A stretch of DNA of 64,000 nt from contig JAQNBH010000272.1 in assembly GCA_028752905.1 (NCBI GenBank), positions 496,001 to 560,000 on the forward strand. The letters are read 5' to 3'. This document shows positions 10,590 to 23,303 of this stretch, piece after piece; position 1 is the first letter of the stretch, and each line of letters starts with the position of its first letter. Position numbers and translations under genes: made by a program. Below the pieces are notes generated by a model that saw only the letters and a program-made list of their open reading frames with translations, was not told the origin of the DNA and searched no databases. Source of the stretch: Cladorhizidae sp. MBARI D1340-BT2 (Eukaryota > Porifera > Demospongiae > Poecilosclerida > Cladorhizidae).

Positions 10590-13500
10590 ATGTCTGAACA
10601 AGAGCTATTGGAACGCCGTCTCGAAGAAGCCCTCAAAACCAACGCCGCCCTGGCCGCCGCCGCCATTCCTGTTACTGCCGTGGCTGTCCGCCTCCCAACG
10701 TTCACAGCCGACCAGGTCGCCCACTGGTTCTCCCTCGCTGAGGGACAGTTCCACCTTCGTCATGTCACAGACCAGCTAACCCAGTTTTACCACGTCCAGC
10801 AGGCATTGCACCCAACTGTGGTTCGCTTATTGGCTCCAGAGGACCTGACTCCTGCTGCCAACCGCCCCTATGAAATTTTCAGGGAGCGGATCCGTCAAGT
10901 TTGTCAGGATTCACCCCTGGTCCGTCTGGAGAGATTCTTGTCGCTTGCAAACCAACAGGATACTATGGATCCAGCGGTTGTCGACTCAGAAGCACGTCAA
11001 TGTTTCCAAGACATCCCAGACCTAGCCTTGGCTTTGAGGAAGTTGGCCATCCTGCGCCGCTCTCCTGCGGATGCTCAAGCCACGCTCCGTAGTTCATCCA
11101 ATGTGGACATCAAAGACTATGTAACTCTGGCCAAGACCTTGTTTGTTTCATCCACTTCAATCACATCAGTTACGGGAAAGGATCGTCGTCGTCGCTCACC
11201 TACTCCAGGCCGCAAAAAGTGCTATTACCACGAGCGCTGGGGCGCAAAGGCTCGCAAGTGCGAAACCCCGCACATTTGTCCTCCTCTCTCAAAAAACATG
11301 CTTGCCAACGTGCTAGCCCCACCAGTCTCATCGTCAACCCACTCTAACCGTCCAACCTCGAGTTTGTTTTTTATCAAGGATCGGCGCTCTAGAACATCGT
11401 TTCTGGTGGACACGGGAGCGTCCGTTTCAATTATTCCACGCTCTTCGGTGTCCGCCTCCCTCTGCCGAACACTGTGCCCTATGGACAACACACTCACGGC
11501 CGCCAATGGCTCAAAGATCAACACGTACGGTTACCACCCGTTGACGTTGGATTTGGGTTTCGCCCGTCTCCTTAAATGGGAGTTCATCATCGCCGATGTC
11601 GCATTTCCCATTCTTGGAGCCGATTTTCTCCGTGCCCGGCGCCTACTGGTGGACCTGCAAGGCCGTCGACTACTTCGGGCAGAGGATCTAGCCTTATCCG
11701 CCAGTCTCACGCCTGCTGATGGTGTTATTGCTGCCGGCCTCGTTCCCAGTCGCAATGCGTCTCCTTGGGAGCGCCTTCTGGGCCGTTTCCGACCACTGCA
11801 GAATCCAGAGTTTCATGCCAGTACGCCGGTCAAGCACTCCGTTCGTCACGTCATCCAAACCTCAGGTCAACCCTGCCACGCCAAAGCCCGCCGCCTTTCA
11901 CCAGCTAAGATGAAAACCGCCAAAGAATACTTCGACCAACTACTTCAGCTTGGGATTGTCCGCCGTAGCAAGAGCGCTTTCGCTTCTCCGCTTCACATGG
12001 CCCCGAAGAAAGATGGCACATGGCGTCCTTGTGGAGATTATCGGAAGCTCAATGAACAAACGGTTCCCGACCGTTATCCACTTCCGCACATTCAAGACGT
12101 CGTCAGGGATTTGGATGACTGCTGCATTTTCTCAAAAATCGACCTAGTTAAGGCCTATCATCAAATCCCGATGGCAGAGGAGGATATTATGAAGACAGCC
12201 ATTATCACGCCGTTTGGGTTGTTTGAGTACATCCGGACACCGTTTGGCCTTCGCAACGCCGGCCAAACATTTCAGCGTTTTATGGACGAAGTTGTGCGTG
12301 GTTTAGAAGGCGTGTTTGTTTATGTGGATGACATTTTAGTGGCCAGTAAGAACAAGAAGAACCATGAGCGTCACTTGTCTGCCCTTTTTACCCGATTGGA
12401 ACTATTTGGCCTTGTTATCAGCCCAGAGAAGAGCATGTTCGGGGTTGACCAAGTAGATTTCCTTGGGTACCATTTGTCTGCCACGGGCCTGTCTCCCATG
12501 CCTACTCGCGTTGAAGCCATCCGCCAGTTTGCTACTCCAACCAACAAGAAATCCCTGCAGCGATTCTTGGGAATGGTAAACTATTATCATCGGTTCATAC
12601 CAAAGTGTGGAGGGATCATGTCTCCCTTATACAACCTGCTAAAGAAAGATACCAACTTCGATTGGAACACATCTCACTCAACCGCTTTCGAATCCCTAAA
12701 GGAGGCTTTAAGCGCGGCAGCCATTCTCCAGCACCCGTCTCCTGGTGCCCGCCTGGCCCTTTCTGTAGACGCCTCTGATAAGGGTTTAGGCGCTGTGTTG
12801 GAACAATTTTCAAAGAATCAATGGTATCCTCTAGCCTTCTTCAGTCGAGCACTGAATCCAGCTCAGTTGAACTACAGCGCTTTCGATAGAGAGCTGCTGG
12901 CAATCAAGGAGGCCATTCGTCATTTCCGGCATTTCTTGGAGGGTGAAAATTTTACAGTCTTCACAGATCATCGACCGCTCACCACCGCTATCCATAGCCG
13001 AAACCCTACCTGGTCCTCTCGTCAGCACCGTCATTTTGCAGAGATTTCCGAGATGACAACAGATCTTCAGCACATCAGTGGGAAGAACAACGTCGTCGCC
13101 GATGCTCTCTCCCGGGTGTTTACCATTGCGAATCAACCGATTGATTGGTCTGTGTTTGCAGCGGACCAGGCGACCGATCCGAATGTCCCATTATTTGCAA
13201 CAGCCATCACCGGCCTGAAGATCGACCACGTCGTGGTTGCTGGTCACTCTATTGTCTGTGATGTCTCGTCCGGACTGCCACGTCCGCTAGTTCCTGCAAC
13301 ATGGGTTCAGACCGTTTTCGATCTTATACATGGCCTTTCCCACCCAGGAGTTAAGGCATCTGTACGCCTCGTCCTTCGCCAGTTTGTGTGGCATAATGCA
13401 AAGAAAGACATTTCTCGCCTGGCAAGGACTTGTCTGGCGTGTCAAACCTCCAAAGTTCAAAAACACACCCGGCATCCAGTCCAGGTTTTTGAAGCACCTT

Positions 13501-14474
13501 CCGGCCGTTTTGGACACGTACATGTGGACATCGTGGGACCCTTGCCTGTCTCCCAAGGTTGCCGATATCTTTTCACTATGGTGGATCGTTGGACCCGATG
13601 GCCAGAAGCAGTTCCAATGACTGACATAACGGCCGAGTCATGCGTCGCCGCAATGATGAGTGGTTGGATCGCCCGTTTCGGTAGTCCTGAAGTAATCACC
13701 ACTGATCGTGGTCGGCAGTTCACCTCTGGTCTCTGGCAGTCTTTCGTCCGTCTCCTAGGATCTTTTGCTCCGAAAACGACCTCCTACCATCCACAGGCCA
13801 ACGGTATGGTTGAACGATTTCATCGGTCCCTCAAGGCCTCCCTCATGGCCTCTTCGGACAATGCACCAGGAAATTGGGTGGAAGAACTCCCTGCGGTTCT
13901 CCTCGGACTTCGGTCTACTGTTAAAGAAGGTTTAGGGACATCTGCTGCCGAGGCGGTTTACGGTGAACCCCTGCGACTTCCAGGGAGTCTCGTCTCGACA
14001 CCCATGGACCCGCCATCCCCAGCTTTCGTCGATGATGTCCGCCGTCATGCTTATGGATCGTCGTTCATACCAGCCACCCGCCACGGATCCGAGGGATTTT
14101 CTCGTGGACTGGAGGCTCTCCGATCTGCCTCCCACGTCCTCGTCCGTCAGGATCAAGTCCGCCCTCCTCTAACGCGACCTTATAAGGGACCATATCGGGT
14201 TATCAGTCGCTCTCGGGATTACTTCATTTTGGATATAAATGGACGGGAGGATTCCGTTTCAATATCTCGTCTCATTCCCTGTAGATCGCTTGCTGAAACG
14301 GATAGATTCTCACCCATGAACACTCGACCAGTGAACCCCAAACTGAAACCTATCCTGCAATCGCCAACATCCCCTCCGATGAATGTAAAACAAGTACGTT
14401 TCAACCTTACCAAGCCTCCCATTTCGACTCGTTCTGACCGTGTGGTCAAGACACCAGTGAAACTCAATTTATAA
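10590..14474 (+). CDS. gag-pol: Gag-Pol polyprotein of CsRn1-like Ty3/gypsy retrotransposon
   Basis: A single uninterrupted frame of 1294 residues encodes the structural and replication proteins. Residues 1 to about 205 are a Gag/capsid-like region with W46 in a conserved-looking helix. A basic stretch precedes a zinc-knuckle variant, C211-x2-H214-x9-C224-x3-H228-x-C230. Protease: DTGA with D274, and ILGADF at 341-346. Reverse transcriptase, about 445-630: D518 ([10 protein letters not shown]) and YVDD at 578-581. RNase H: D727, E768, D793, D838. Integrase: H914-x3-H918-x29-C948-x2-C951, then D980, D1039 and E1075 (DD35E). GPY/F: G1200-P-Y, then a short basic tail. The ATG at 10590, 4 bases after the primer site, is the first in the frame after the LTR. 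No frameshift or stop separates gag from pol, so cleavage by the element's own protease is expected. It is probably functional; activity is not shown by sequence alone. Confidence 0.96.
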   Translation: MSEQELLERRLEEALKTNAALAAAAIPVTAVAVRLPTFTADQVAHWFSLAEGQFHLRHVTDQLTQFYHVQQALHPTVVRLLAPEDLTPAANRPYEIFRERIRQVCQDSPLVRLERFLSLANQQDTMDPAVVDSEARQCFQDIPDLALALRKLAILRRSPADAQATLRSSSNVDIKDYVTLAKTLFVSSTSITSVTGKDRRRRSPTPGRKKCYYHERWGAKARKCETPHICPPLSKNMLANVLAPPVSSSTHSNRPTSSLFFIKDRRSRTSFLVDTGASVSIIPRSSVSASLCRTLCPMDNTLTAANGSKINTYGYHPLTLDLGFARLLKWEFIIADVAFPILGADFLRARRLLVDLQGRRLLRAEDLALSASLTPADGVIAAGLVPSRNASPWERLLGRFRPLQNPEFHASTPVKHSVRHVIQTSGQPCHAKARRLSPAKMKTAKEYFDQLLQLGIVRRSKSAFASPLHMAPKKDGTWRPCGDYRKLNEQTVPDRYPLPHIQDVVRDLDDCCIFSKIDLVKAYHQIPMAEEDIMKTAIITPFGLFEYIRTPFGLRNAGQTFQRFMDEVVRGLEGVFVYVDDILVASKNKKNHERHLSALFTRLELFGLVISPEKSMFGVDQVDFLGYHLSATGLSPMPTRVEAIRQFATPTNKKSLQRFLGMVNYYHRFIPKCGGIMSPLYNLLKKDTNFDWNTSHSTAFESLKEALSAAAILQHPSPGARLALSVDASDKGLGAVLEQFSKNQWYPLAFFSRALNPAQLNYSAFDRELLAIKEAIRHFRHFLEGENFTVFTDHRPLTTAIHSRNPTWSSRQHRHFAEISEMTTDLQHISGKNNVVADALSRVFTIANQPIDWSVFAADQATDPNVPLFATAITGLKIDHVVVAGHSIVCDVSSGLPRPLVPATWVQTVFDLIHGLSHPGVKASVRLVLRQFVWHNAKKDISRLARTCLACQTSKVQKHTRHPVQVFEAPSGRFGHVHVDIVGPLPVSQGCRYLFTMVDRWTRWPEAVPMTDITAESCVAAMMSGWIARFGSPEVITTDRGRQFTSGLWQSFVRLLGSFAPKTTSYHPQANGMVERFHRSLKASLMASSDNAPGNWVEELPAVLLGLRSTVKEGLGTSAAEAVYGEPLRLPGSLVSTPMDPPSPAFVDDVRRHAYGSSFIPATRHGSEGFSRGLEALRSASHVLVRQDQVRPPLTRPYKGPYRVISRSRDYFILDINGREDSVSISRLIPCRSLAETDRFSPMNTRPVNPKLKPILQSPTSPPMNVKQVRFNLTKPPISTRSDRVVKTPVKLNL

Positions 14475-14536
14475 CTTTTTATTTCTTTTATTTTCTTCAT
14501 GCCTTGGTTACCCCCTAGCCATTCTGGGGGGAGCAA
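14475..14536 (+). other. Gag-Pol 3' untranslated stretch
   Basis: 62 bp between the stop codon and the 3' LTR. It is T-rich at first, then GC-richer, and ends in the polypurine tract. It is too short for an env or other accessory gene. Confidence 0.9.
14526..14533 (+). other. Polypurine tract
   Basis: GGGGGGAG, followed by CAA and then the 3' LTR at 14537. A G-rich purine run next to the 3' LTR is the expected RNase H-resistant primer for plus-strand DNA. The three bases between tract and LTR leave the exact priming point uncertain. Confidence 0.85.
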
Positions 14537-14704
14537 TGTAGCGACTATTCCCACTACACACTGCACTACGTCATTGTCATACGCAATACGTCATTATCAT
14601 GGTACTTGGTGCTCCACGTGATTCTTGTCAAAATCTTTTCCAAATAAAGACCAAAATCTAACTGAGTTTTGTTTCTCTTTATTTCCAAGCTATAACCAGC
14701 TTTA
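14537..14704 (+). repeat. 3' LTR
   Basis: 168 bp, identical to the 5' LTR except C at 14605 (T at 10468). It carries the same octamers (14567-14574, 14587-14594), E-box (14615-14620) and AATAAA. It ends AGCTTTA immediately before GTAT and the resumed satellite. Confidence 0.96.
14643..14648 (+). promoter_or_regulatory. Polyadenylation signal AATAAA in the 3' LTR
   Basis: A canonical hexamer 56 bp before the LTR end, followed by a T-rich stretch (TTTTGTTTCTCTTTATTT at 14668-14685), the usual arrangement for cleavage and polyadenylation of the element's transcript. Confidence 0.7.
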
Positions 14705-14708
14705 GTAT
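14705..14708. repeat. Target site duplication, right copy (GTAT)
   Basis: GTAT directly after the 3' LTR, matching 10396-10399. The satellite then continues CAACATTAGAGAG in phase with the left half of unit 12. Confidence 0.95.
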
Positions 14709-17700
14709 CAACATTAGAGAGTCCTATCTTAATAGCTATACATCAAGTCTATTCAGTGAGGTGTGGATAATCTACGAAGCTAACATGTTTAGCATCAAGT
14801 AAGAGTACAATTCATAACTGCCCTAATTAACAAGACCAAAGTCCCAGATTTTGTCAACTGATAGAGAAGGCCCTTATCTGCAACATGTCAACAGATTATC
14901 AATAAATGTAGTGGTTTTTCACTGGCAGGCCACCGCTTTGGCAACTGGAAAACGCCAGGAAAGATCGCAAACCTTACCACTTCAAATCGCCATAACTTGC
15001 TAATACTTAGAGTACTCAAAATTTTGGCGCGTACAAAAGACAGATAATTAGAAGGGCTATCCGGTGATATAAAAATTATCTTTTTTGGGTAAAGTGTAAA
15101 AAAGTTATGAGCTTTACGGCAAAATAACAAGATTTTTGGGGGGAAAATGAGAAACATATAGACCAAATTAGGGCAAATATCAAGATAGAGAACACATAAT
15201 GAAACCTATCATTCGAATCATATCAAGTCCATTACAGTGAAGTATGCAGAATATTATGGATGTTTGATATCAACAGAGAGCACAGGGAGAGACCTATCTT
15301 AATAGCTATATATCAAGTTTATACAGTGAAGTGTGGAGAATCTATGAAGCTAACCTGTTTAGCATCAAGATAGAGAACACAGAGAAACCTATCTTGTGAT
15401 TCTATGTATGCAGAATATACGGATGTTTGGTATCAAGAGAGAGAACAGAGAGAGGCCTACCTTTAGAGCTATATATCAAGTCTATTCAGTGAAGTGTGGA
15501 GAATCTATGAAGCTAACATGTTTAGCTCAAGATAGAGAACACTGAGATACCTATCTTGCAAGTCCATTACAGTGAAGTGTGCAGAATATATGGATGTTTG
15601 GTATCAACATTAGAGAGTCCTATCTTAATAGCTATACATCAAGTCTATTCAGTGAGGTGTGGATAATCTACGAAGCTAACATGTTTAGCATCAAGTAAGA
15701 GTACAATTCATAACTGCCCTAATTAACAAGACCAAAGTCCCAGATTTTGTCAACTGATAGAGAAGGCCCTTATCTGCAACATGTCAACAGATTATCAATA
15801 AATGTAGTGGTTTTTCACTGGCAGGCCACCGCTTTGGCAACTGGAAAACGCCAGGAAAGATCGCAAACCTTACCACTTCAAATCGCCATAACTTGCTAAT
15901 ACTTAGAGTACTCAAAATTTTGGCGCGTACAAAAAACAGATAATTAGAAGGGCTATCCGGTGATATAAAAATTATCTTTTTTGGGTAAAGTGTAAAAAAG
16001 TTATGAGCTTTACGGCAAAATAACAAGATTTTTGGGGGGAAAATGAGAAACATATAGACCAAATTAGGGCAAATATCAAGATAGAGAACACATAATGAAA
16101 CCTATCATTCGAATCATATCAAGTCCATTACAGTGAAGTATGCAGAATATTATGGATGTTTGATATCAACAGAGAGCACAGGGAGAGACCTATCTTAATA
16201 GCTATATATCAAGTTTATACAGTGAAGTGTGGAGAATCTATGAAGCTAACCTGTTTAGCATCAAGATAGAGAACACAGAGAAACCTATCTTGTGATTCTA
16301 TGTATGCAGAATATACGGATGTTTGGTATCAAGAGAGAGAACAGAGAGAGGCCTACCTTTAGAGCTATATATCAAGTCTATTCAGTGAAGTGTGGAGAAT
16401 CTATGAAGCTAACATGTTTAGCTCAAGATAGAGAACACTGAGATACCTATCTTGCAAGTCCATTACAGTGAAGTGTGCAGAATATATGGATGTTTGGTAT
16501 CAACATTAGAGAGTCCTATCTTAATAGCTATACATCAAGTCTATTCAGTGAAGTGTGGATAATCTACGAAGCTAACATGTTTAGCATCAAGTAAGAGTAC
16601 AATTCATAACTGCCCTAATTAACAAGACCAAAGTCCCAGATTTTGTCAACTGATAGAGAAGGCCCTTATCTGCAACATGTCAACAGATTATCAATAAATG
16701 TGGTGGTTTTTCACTGGCAGGCCACCGCTTTGGCAACTGGAAAACGCCAGGAAAGATCGCAAACCTTACCACTTCAAATCACCATAACTTGCTAATACTT
16801 AGAGTACTCAAAATTTTGGCACGTACAAAAGACAGATAATTAGAAGGGCTATCCGGTGATATAAAAATTTCTTTTTTAGGTAAAGTGTAGAAAAGTTATG
16901 AGCTTTACGGCAAAATAACAAGATTTTGGGGGGGAAATGAGAAACATATAGACCAAATTAGGGCAAATATCAAGATAGAGAACACATAATGAAACCTATC
17001 ATTCGAATCATATCAAGTCCATTACAGTGAAGTGTGCAGAATATTATGGATGTTTGATATCAACAGAGAGCACAGGGAGAGACCTATCTTAATAGCTATA
17101 TATCAAGTTTATACAGTGAAGTGTGGAGAATCTATGAAGCTAACCTGTTTAGCATCAAGATAGAGAACACATAGAGAAACCTATCTTGTGATTCTATGTA
17201 TGCAGAATATACGGATGTTTGGTATCAAGAGAGAGAACAGAGAGAGGCCTACCTTTAGAGCTATATATCAAGTCTATTCAGTGAAGTGTGGAGAATCTAT
17301 GAAGCTAACATGTTTAGCTCAAGATAGAGAACACTGAGATACCTATCTTGCAAGTCCATTACAGTGAAGTGTGCAGAATATATGGATGTTTGGTATCAAC
17401 ATTAGAGAGTCCTATCTTAATAGCTATACATCAAGTCTATTCAGTGAAGTGTGGATAATCTACGAAGCTAACATGTTTAGCATCAAGTAAGAGTACAATT
17501 CATAACTGCCCTAATTAACAAGACCAAAGTCCCAGATTTTGTCAACTGATAGAGAAGGCCCTTATCTGCAACATGTCAACAGATTATCAATAAATGTGGT
17601 GGTTTTTCACTGGCAGGCCACCGCTTTGGCAACTGGAAAACGCCAGGAAAGATCGCAAACCTTACCACTTCAAATCACCATAACTTGCTAATACTTAGAG

Positions 17701-17845
17701 TACTCAAAATTTTGGCACGTACAAAAGACAGATAATTAGAAGGGCTATCCGGTGATATAAAAAATTTCTTTTTTGGGTAAAGTGTAGAAAAGTTATGAGC
17801 TTTACGGCAAAATAACAAGATTTTGGGGGGGAAATGAGAAACATA

Positions 17846-20800
17846 ATATAGACCAAATTAGGGCAAATATCAAGATAGAGAACACATAATGAAACCTATC
17901 ATTCGAATCATATCAAGTCCATTACAGTGAAGTGTGCAGAATATTATGGATGTTTGATATCAACAGAGAGCACAGGGAGAGACCTATCTTAATAGCTATA
18001 TATCAAGTTTATACAGTGAAGTGTGGAGAATCTATGAAGCTAACCTGTTTAGCATCAAGATAGAGAACACATAGAGAAACCTATCTTGTGATTCTATGTA
18101 TGCAGAATATACGGATGTTTGATATCAAGAGAGAGAACAGAGAGAGGCCTACCTTTAGAGCTATATATCAAGTCTATTCAGTGAAGTGTGGAGAATCTAT
18201 GAAGCTAACATGTTTAGCTCAAGATAGAGAACACTGAGAGATACCTATCTTGCAAGTCCATTACAGTGAAGTGTGCAGAATATATGGATGTTTGGTATCA
18301 AGAGAGAGCACTTAGAGAGTCCTATCTTAATAGCTATACATCAAGTCTATTCAGTGAGGTGTGGATAATCTACGAAGCTAACATGTTTAGCATCAAGTAA
18401 GAGTACAATTCATAACTGCCCTAATTAACAAGACCAAAGACCCAGATTTTGTCAACTGATAGAGAAGGCCCTTATCTGCAACATGTCAACAGATTATCAA
18501 TAAATGTAGTGGTTTTTCACTGGCAGGCCACCGCTTTGGCAACTGGAAAACGCCAGGAAAGATCGCAAACCTTACCACTTCAAATCGCCATAACTTGCTA
18601 ATACTTAGAGTACTCAAAATTTTGGCGCGTACAAAAGACAGATAATTAGAAGGGCTATCCGGTGATATGAAAATTATCTTTTTGGGGTAAAGTGTAAAAA
18701 AGTTATGAGCTTTACGGAAAAATAAAAAGATTTTTGGGGGAAAAATGAGAAACATATAGACCAAATTAGGGCAAATATCAAGATAGAGAACACATAATGA
18801 AACCTATCATTCGAATCATATCAAGTCCATTACAGTGAAGTATGCAGAATATTATGGATGTTTGATATCAACAGAGAGCACAGGGAGAGACCTATCTTAA
18901 TAGCTATATATCAAGTTTATACAGTGAAGTGTGGAGAATCTATGAAGCTAACCTGTTTAGCATCAAGATAGAGAACACAGAGAAACCTATCTTGTGATTC
19001 TATGTATGCAGAATATACGGATGTTTGGTATCAAGAGAGAGAACAGAGAGAGGCCTACCTTTAGAGCTATATATCAAGTCTATTCAGTGAAGTGTGGAGA
19101 ATCTATGAAGCTAACATGTTTAGCTCAAGATAGAGAACACTGAGATACCTATCTTGCAAGTCCATTACAGTGAAGTGTGCAGAATATATGGATGTTTGGT
19201 ATCAACATTAGAGAGTCCTAACTTAATAGCTATACATCAAGTCTATTCAGTGAAGTGTGGATAATCTACGAAGCTAACATGTTTAGCATCAAGTAAGAGT
19301 ACAATTCATAACTGCCCTAATTAACAAGACCAAAGTCCCAGATTTTGTCAACTGATAGAGAAGGCCCTTATCTGCAACATGTCAACAGATTATCAATAAA
19401 TGTGGTGGTTTTTCACTGGCAGGCCACCGCTTTGGCAACTGGAAAACGCCAGGAAAGATCGCAAACCTTACCACTTCAAATCACCATAACTTGCTAATAC
19501 TTAGAGTACTCAAAATTTTGGCACGTACAAAAGACAGATAATTAGAAGGGCTATCCGGTGATATAAAAATTTCTTTTTTGGGTAAAGTGTAGAAAAGTTA
19601 TGAGCTTTACGGCAAAATAACAAGATTTTGGGGGGAAAATGAGAAACATATAGACCAAATTAGGGCAAATATCAAGATAGAGAACACATAATGAAACCTA
19701 TCATTCGAATCATATCAAGTCCATTACAGTGAAGTGTGCAGAATATTATGGATGTTTGATATCAACAGAGAGCACAGGGAGAGACCTATCTTAATAGCTA
19801 TATATCAAGTTTATACAGTGAAGTGTGGAGAATCTATGAAGCTAACCTGTTTAGCATCAAGATAGAGAACACATAGAGAAACCTATCTTGTGATTCTATG
19901 TATGCAGAATATACGGATGTTTGATATCAAGAGAGAGAACAGAGAGAGGCCTACCTTTAGAGCTATATATCAAGTCTATTCAGTGAAGTGTGGAGAATCT
20001 ATGAAGCTAACATGTTTAGCTCAAGATAGAGAACACTGAGAGATACCTATCTTGCAAGTCCATTACAGTGAAGTGTGCAGAATATATGGATGTTTGGTAT
20101 CAAGAGAGAGCACTTAGAGAGTCCTATCTTAATAGCTATACATCAAGTCTATTCAGTGAGGTGTGGATAATCTACGAAGCTAACATGTTTAGCATCAAGT
20201 AAGAGTACAATTCATAACTGCCCTAATTAACAAGACCAAAGACCCAGATTTTGTCAACTGATAGAGAAGGCCCTTATCTGCAACATGTCAACAGATTATC
20301 AATAAATGTAGTGGTTTTTCACTGGCAGGCCACCGCTTTGGCAACTGGAAAACGCCAGGAAAGATCGCAAACCTTACCACTTCAAATCGCCATAACTTGC
20401 TAATACTTAGAGTACTCAAAATTTTGGCGCGTACAAAAGACAGATAATTAGAAGGGCTATCCGGTGATATGAAAATTATCTTTTTGGGGTAAAGTGTAAA
20501 AAAGTTATGAGCTTTACGGAAAAATAAAAAGATTTTTGGGGGAAAAATGAGAAACATATAGACCAAATTAGGGCAAATATCAAGATAGAGAACACATAAT
20601 GAAACCTATCATTCGAATCATATCAAGTCCATTACAGTGAAGTATGCAGAATATTATGGATGTTTGATATCAACAGAGAGCACAGGGAGAGACCTATCTT
20701 AATAGCTATATATCAAGTTTATACAGTGAAGTGTGGAGAATCTATGAAGCTAACCTGTTTAGCATCAAGATAGAGAACACAGAGAAACCTATCTTGTGAT

Positions 20801-21725
20801 TCTATGTATGCAGAATATACGGATGTTTGGTATCAAGAGAGAGAACAGAGAGAGGCCTACCTTTAGAGCTATATATCAAGTCTATTCAGTGAAGTGTGGA
20901 GAATCTATGAAGCTAACATGTTTAGCTCAAGATAGAGAACACTGAGATACCTATCTTGCAAGTCCATTACAGTGAAGTGTGCAGAATATATGGATGTTTG
21001 GTATCAACATTAGAGAGTCCTAACTTAATAGCTATACATCAAGTCTATTCAGTGAAGTGTGGATAATCTACGAAGCTAACATGTTTAGCATCAAGTAAGA
21101 GTACAATTCATAACTGCCCTAATTAACAAGACCAAAGTCCCAGATTTTGTCAACTGATAGAGAAGGCCCTTATCTGCAACATGTCAACAGATTATCAATA
21201 AATGTGGTGGTTTTTCACTGGCAGGCCACCGCTTTGGCAACTGGAAAACGCCAGGAAAGATCGCAAACCTTACCACTTCAAATCACCATAACTTGCTAAT
21301 ACTTAGAGTACTCAAAATTTTGGCACGTACAAAAGACAGATAATTAGAAGGGCTATCCGGTGATATAAAAATTTCTTTTTTGGGTAAAGTGTAGAAAAGT
21401 TATGAGCTTTACGGCAAAATAACAAGATTTTGGGGGGAAAATGAGAAACATATAGACCAAATTAGGGCAAATATCAAGATAGAGAACACATAATGAAACC
21501 TATCATTCGAATCATATCAAGTCCATTACAGTGAAGTGTGCAGAATATTATGGATGTTTGATATCAACAGAGAGCACAGGGAGAGACCTATCTTAATAGC
21601 TATATATCAAGTTTATACAGTGAAGTGTGGAGAATCTATGAAGCTAACCTGTTTAGCATCAAGATAGAGAACACATAGAGAAACCTATCTTGTGATTCTA
21701 TGTATGCAGAATATACGGATGTTTG
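17846..21725. repeat. Dimeric higher-order repeat, period 1802 bp
   Basis: Units 16-17 and 18-19 (lengths 908 and 894, repeated) are two copies of an A/B dimer. Shared private variants: GTTTGATATCAAGAG near 18118 and 19920, CAAAGACCCAG near 18434 and 20236, GGAAAAATAAAAAG near 18716 and 20518, and TCCTAACTTAATAG near 19216 and 21018. I saw no differences between the copies by eye. Identity at 1802-bp spacing runs from 17846 to 19923, about 276 bp beyond one period, consistent with unequal exchange. Confidence 0.9.
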
Positions 21726-23303
21726 GTATCAAGAGAGAGAACAGAGAGAGGCCTACCTTTAGAGCTATATATCAAGTCTATTCAGTGAAGTGTGGAGAAT
21801 CTATGAAGCTAACATGTTTAGCTCAAGATAGAGAACACTGAGAGATACCTATCTTGCAAGTCCATTACAGTGAAGTGTGCAGAATATATGGATGTTTGGT
21901 ATCAAGAGAGAGCACTTAGAGAGTCCTATCTTAATAGCTATACATCAAGTCTATTCAGTGAAGTGTGGATAATCTACGAAGCTAACATGTTTAGCATCAA
22001 GTAAGAGTACAATTCATAACTGCCCTAATTAACAAGACCAAAGTCCCAGATTTTGTCAACTGATAGAGAAGGCCCTTATCTGCAACATGTCAACAGATTA
22101 TCAATAAATGTGGTGGTTTTTCACTGGCAGGCCACCGCTTTGGCAACTGGAAAACGCCAGGAAAGATCGCAAACCTTACCACTTCAAATCACCATAACTT
22201 GCTAATACTTAGAGTACTCAAAATTTTGGCACGTACAAAAGACAGATAATTAGAAGGGCTATCTGGTGATATAAAAATTTTCTTTTTTGGGTAAAGTGTA
22301 GCAAAGTTATGAGCTTTACGGCAAAATAACAAGATTTTGGGGGGGAAATGAGAAACATAATATAGACCAAATTAGGGCAAATATCAAGATAGAGAACACA
22401 TAATGAAACCTATCATTCGAATCATATCAAGTCCATTACAGTGAAGTGTGCAGAATATTATGGATGTTTGATATCAACAGAGAGCACAGGGAGAGACCTA
22501 TCTTAATAGCTATATATCAAGTTTATACAGTGAAGTGTGGAGAATCTATGAAGCTAACCTGTTTAGCATCAAGATAGAGAACACATAGAGAAACCTATCT
22601 TGTGATTCTATGTATGCAGAATATACGGATGTTTGGTATCAAGAGAGAGAACAGAGAGAGGCCTACCTTTAGAGCTATATATCAAGTCTATTCAGTGAAG
22701 TGTGGAGAATCTATGAAGCTAACATGTTTAGCTCAAGATAGAGAACACTGAGAGATACCTATCTTGCAAGTCCATTACAGTGAAGTGTGCAGAATATATG
22801 GATGTTTGGTATCAAGAGAGAGCACTTAGAGAGTCCTATCTTAATAGCTATACATCAAGTCTATTCAGTGAGGTGTGGATAATCTACGAAGCTAACATGT
22901 TTAGCATCAAGTAAGAGTACAATTCATAACTGCCCTAATTAACAAGACCAAAGTCCCAGATTTTGTCAACTGATAGAGAAGGCCCTTATCTGCAACATGT
23001 CAACAGATTATCAATAAATGTAGTGGTTTTTCACTGGCAGGCCACCGCTTTGGCAACTGGAAAACGCCAGGAAAGATCGCAAACCTTACCACTTCAAATC
23101 GCCATAACTTGCTAATACTTAGAGTACTCAAAATTTTGGCGCGTACAAAAGACAGATAATTAGAAGGGCTATCCGGTGATATAAAAATTATCTTTTTTGG
23201 GTAAAGTGTAAAAAAGTTATGAGCTTTACGGCAAAATAACAAGATTTTTTGGGGGAAAATGAGAAACATATAGACCAAATTAGGGCAAATATCAAGATAG
23301 AGA

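Larger units (their letters stand above)
10400..14704 (+). mobile_element. Ty3/gypsy LTR retrotransposon, CsRn1/Kabuki-like, apparently intact
   Basis: A complete 4305-bp element: 168-bp LTRs, a tRNA-Trp-like primer site, one Gag-Pol frame, a polypurine tract and a 4-bp target duplication. Domain order is protease, reverse transcriptase, RNase H, integrase, which is Ty3/gypsy (Metaviridae) order rather than copia order. Placement near CsRn1/Kabuki rests on the primer site, the CHCC-like Gag knuckle and the GPY/F module; a tree would be needed to confirm it. There is no envelope-like frame after pol, since only 62 bp separate the stop codon from the 3' LTR. The LTRs differ at one base (10468 T against 14605 C). 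It entered subrepeat c of a B-family unit. Its GC-richer coding sequence contrasts sharply with the AT-rich satellite. Confidence 0.96.
9555..16547. repeat. B-family satellite block around the retrotransposon
   Basis: From GTGAGGTGTGG near 9555 to GTGAAGTGTGG near 16548 the satellite is B family: AATGTAGTGG, AATCGCC, GGCGCG, GTGTAAAAAAG, GAAGTATGCAG, ACACAGAGAAACC, CTGAGATACC and CAACATTAGAG. Units 12 to 14 have 894-896 bp. The left half of unit 12 has a private G-to-A change at 10315. Both edges of the block lie in subrepeat c rather than at the arbitrary unit start. Confidence 0.75.

Noticed and set aside
14475..14536. Envelope-like third gene of an errantivirus
   Set aside because: Only 62 bp separate the pol stop from the 3' LTR, so there is no room for one.
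10901..14566. Short overlapping frames on both strands within the retrotransposon
   Set aside because: They overlap the long Gag-Pol frame out of register, have no recognisable domains, and are expected by chance in GC-richer coding DNA.
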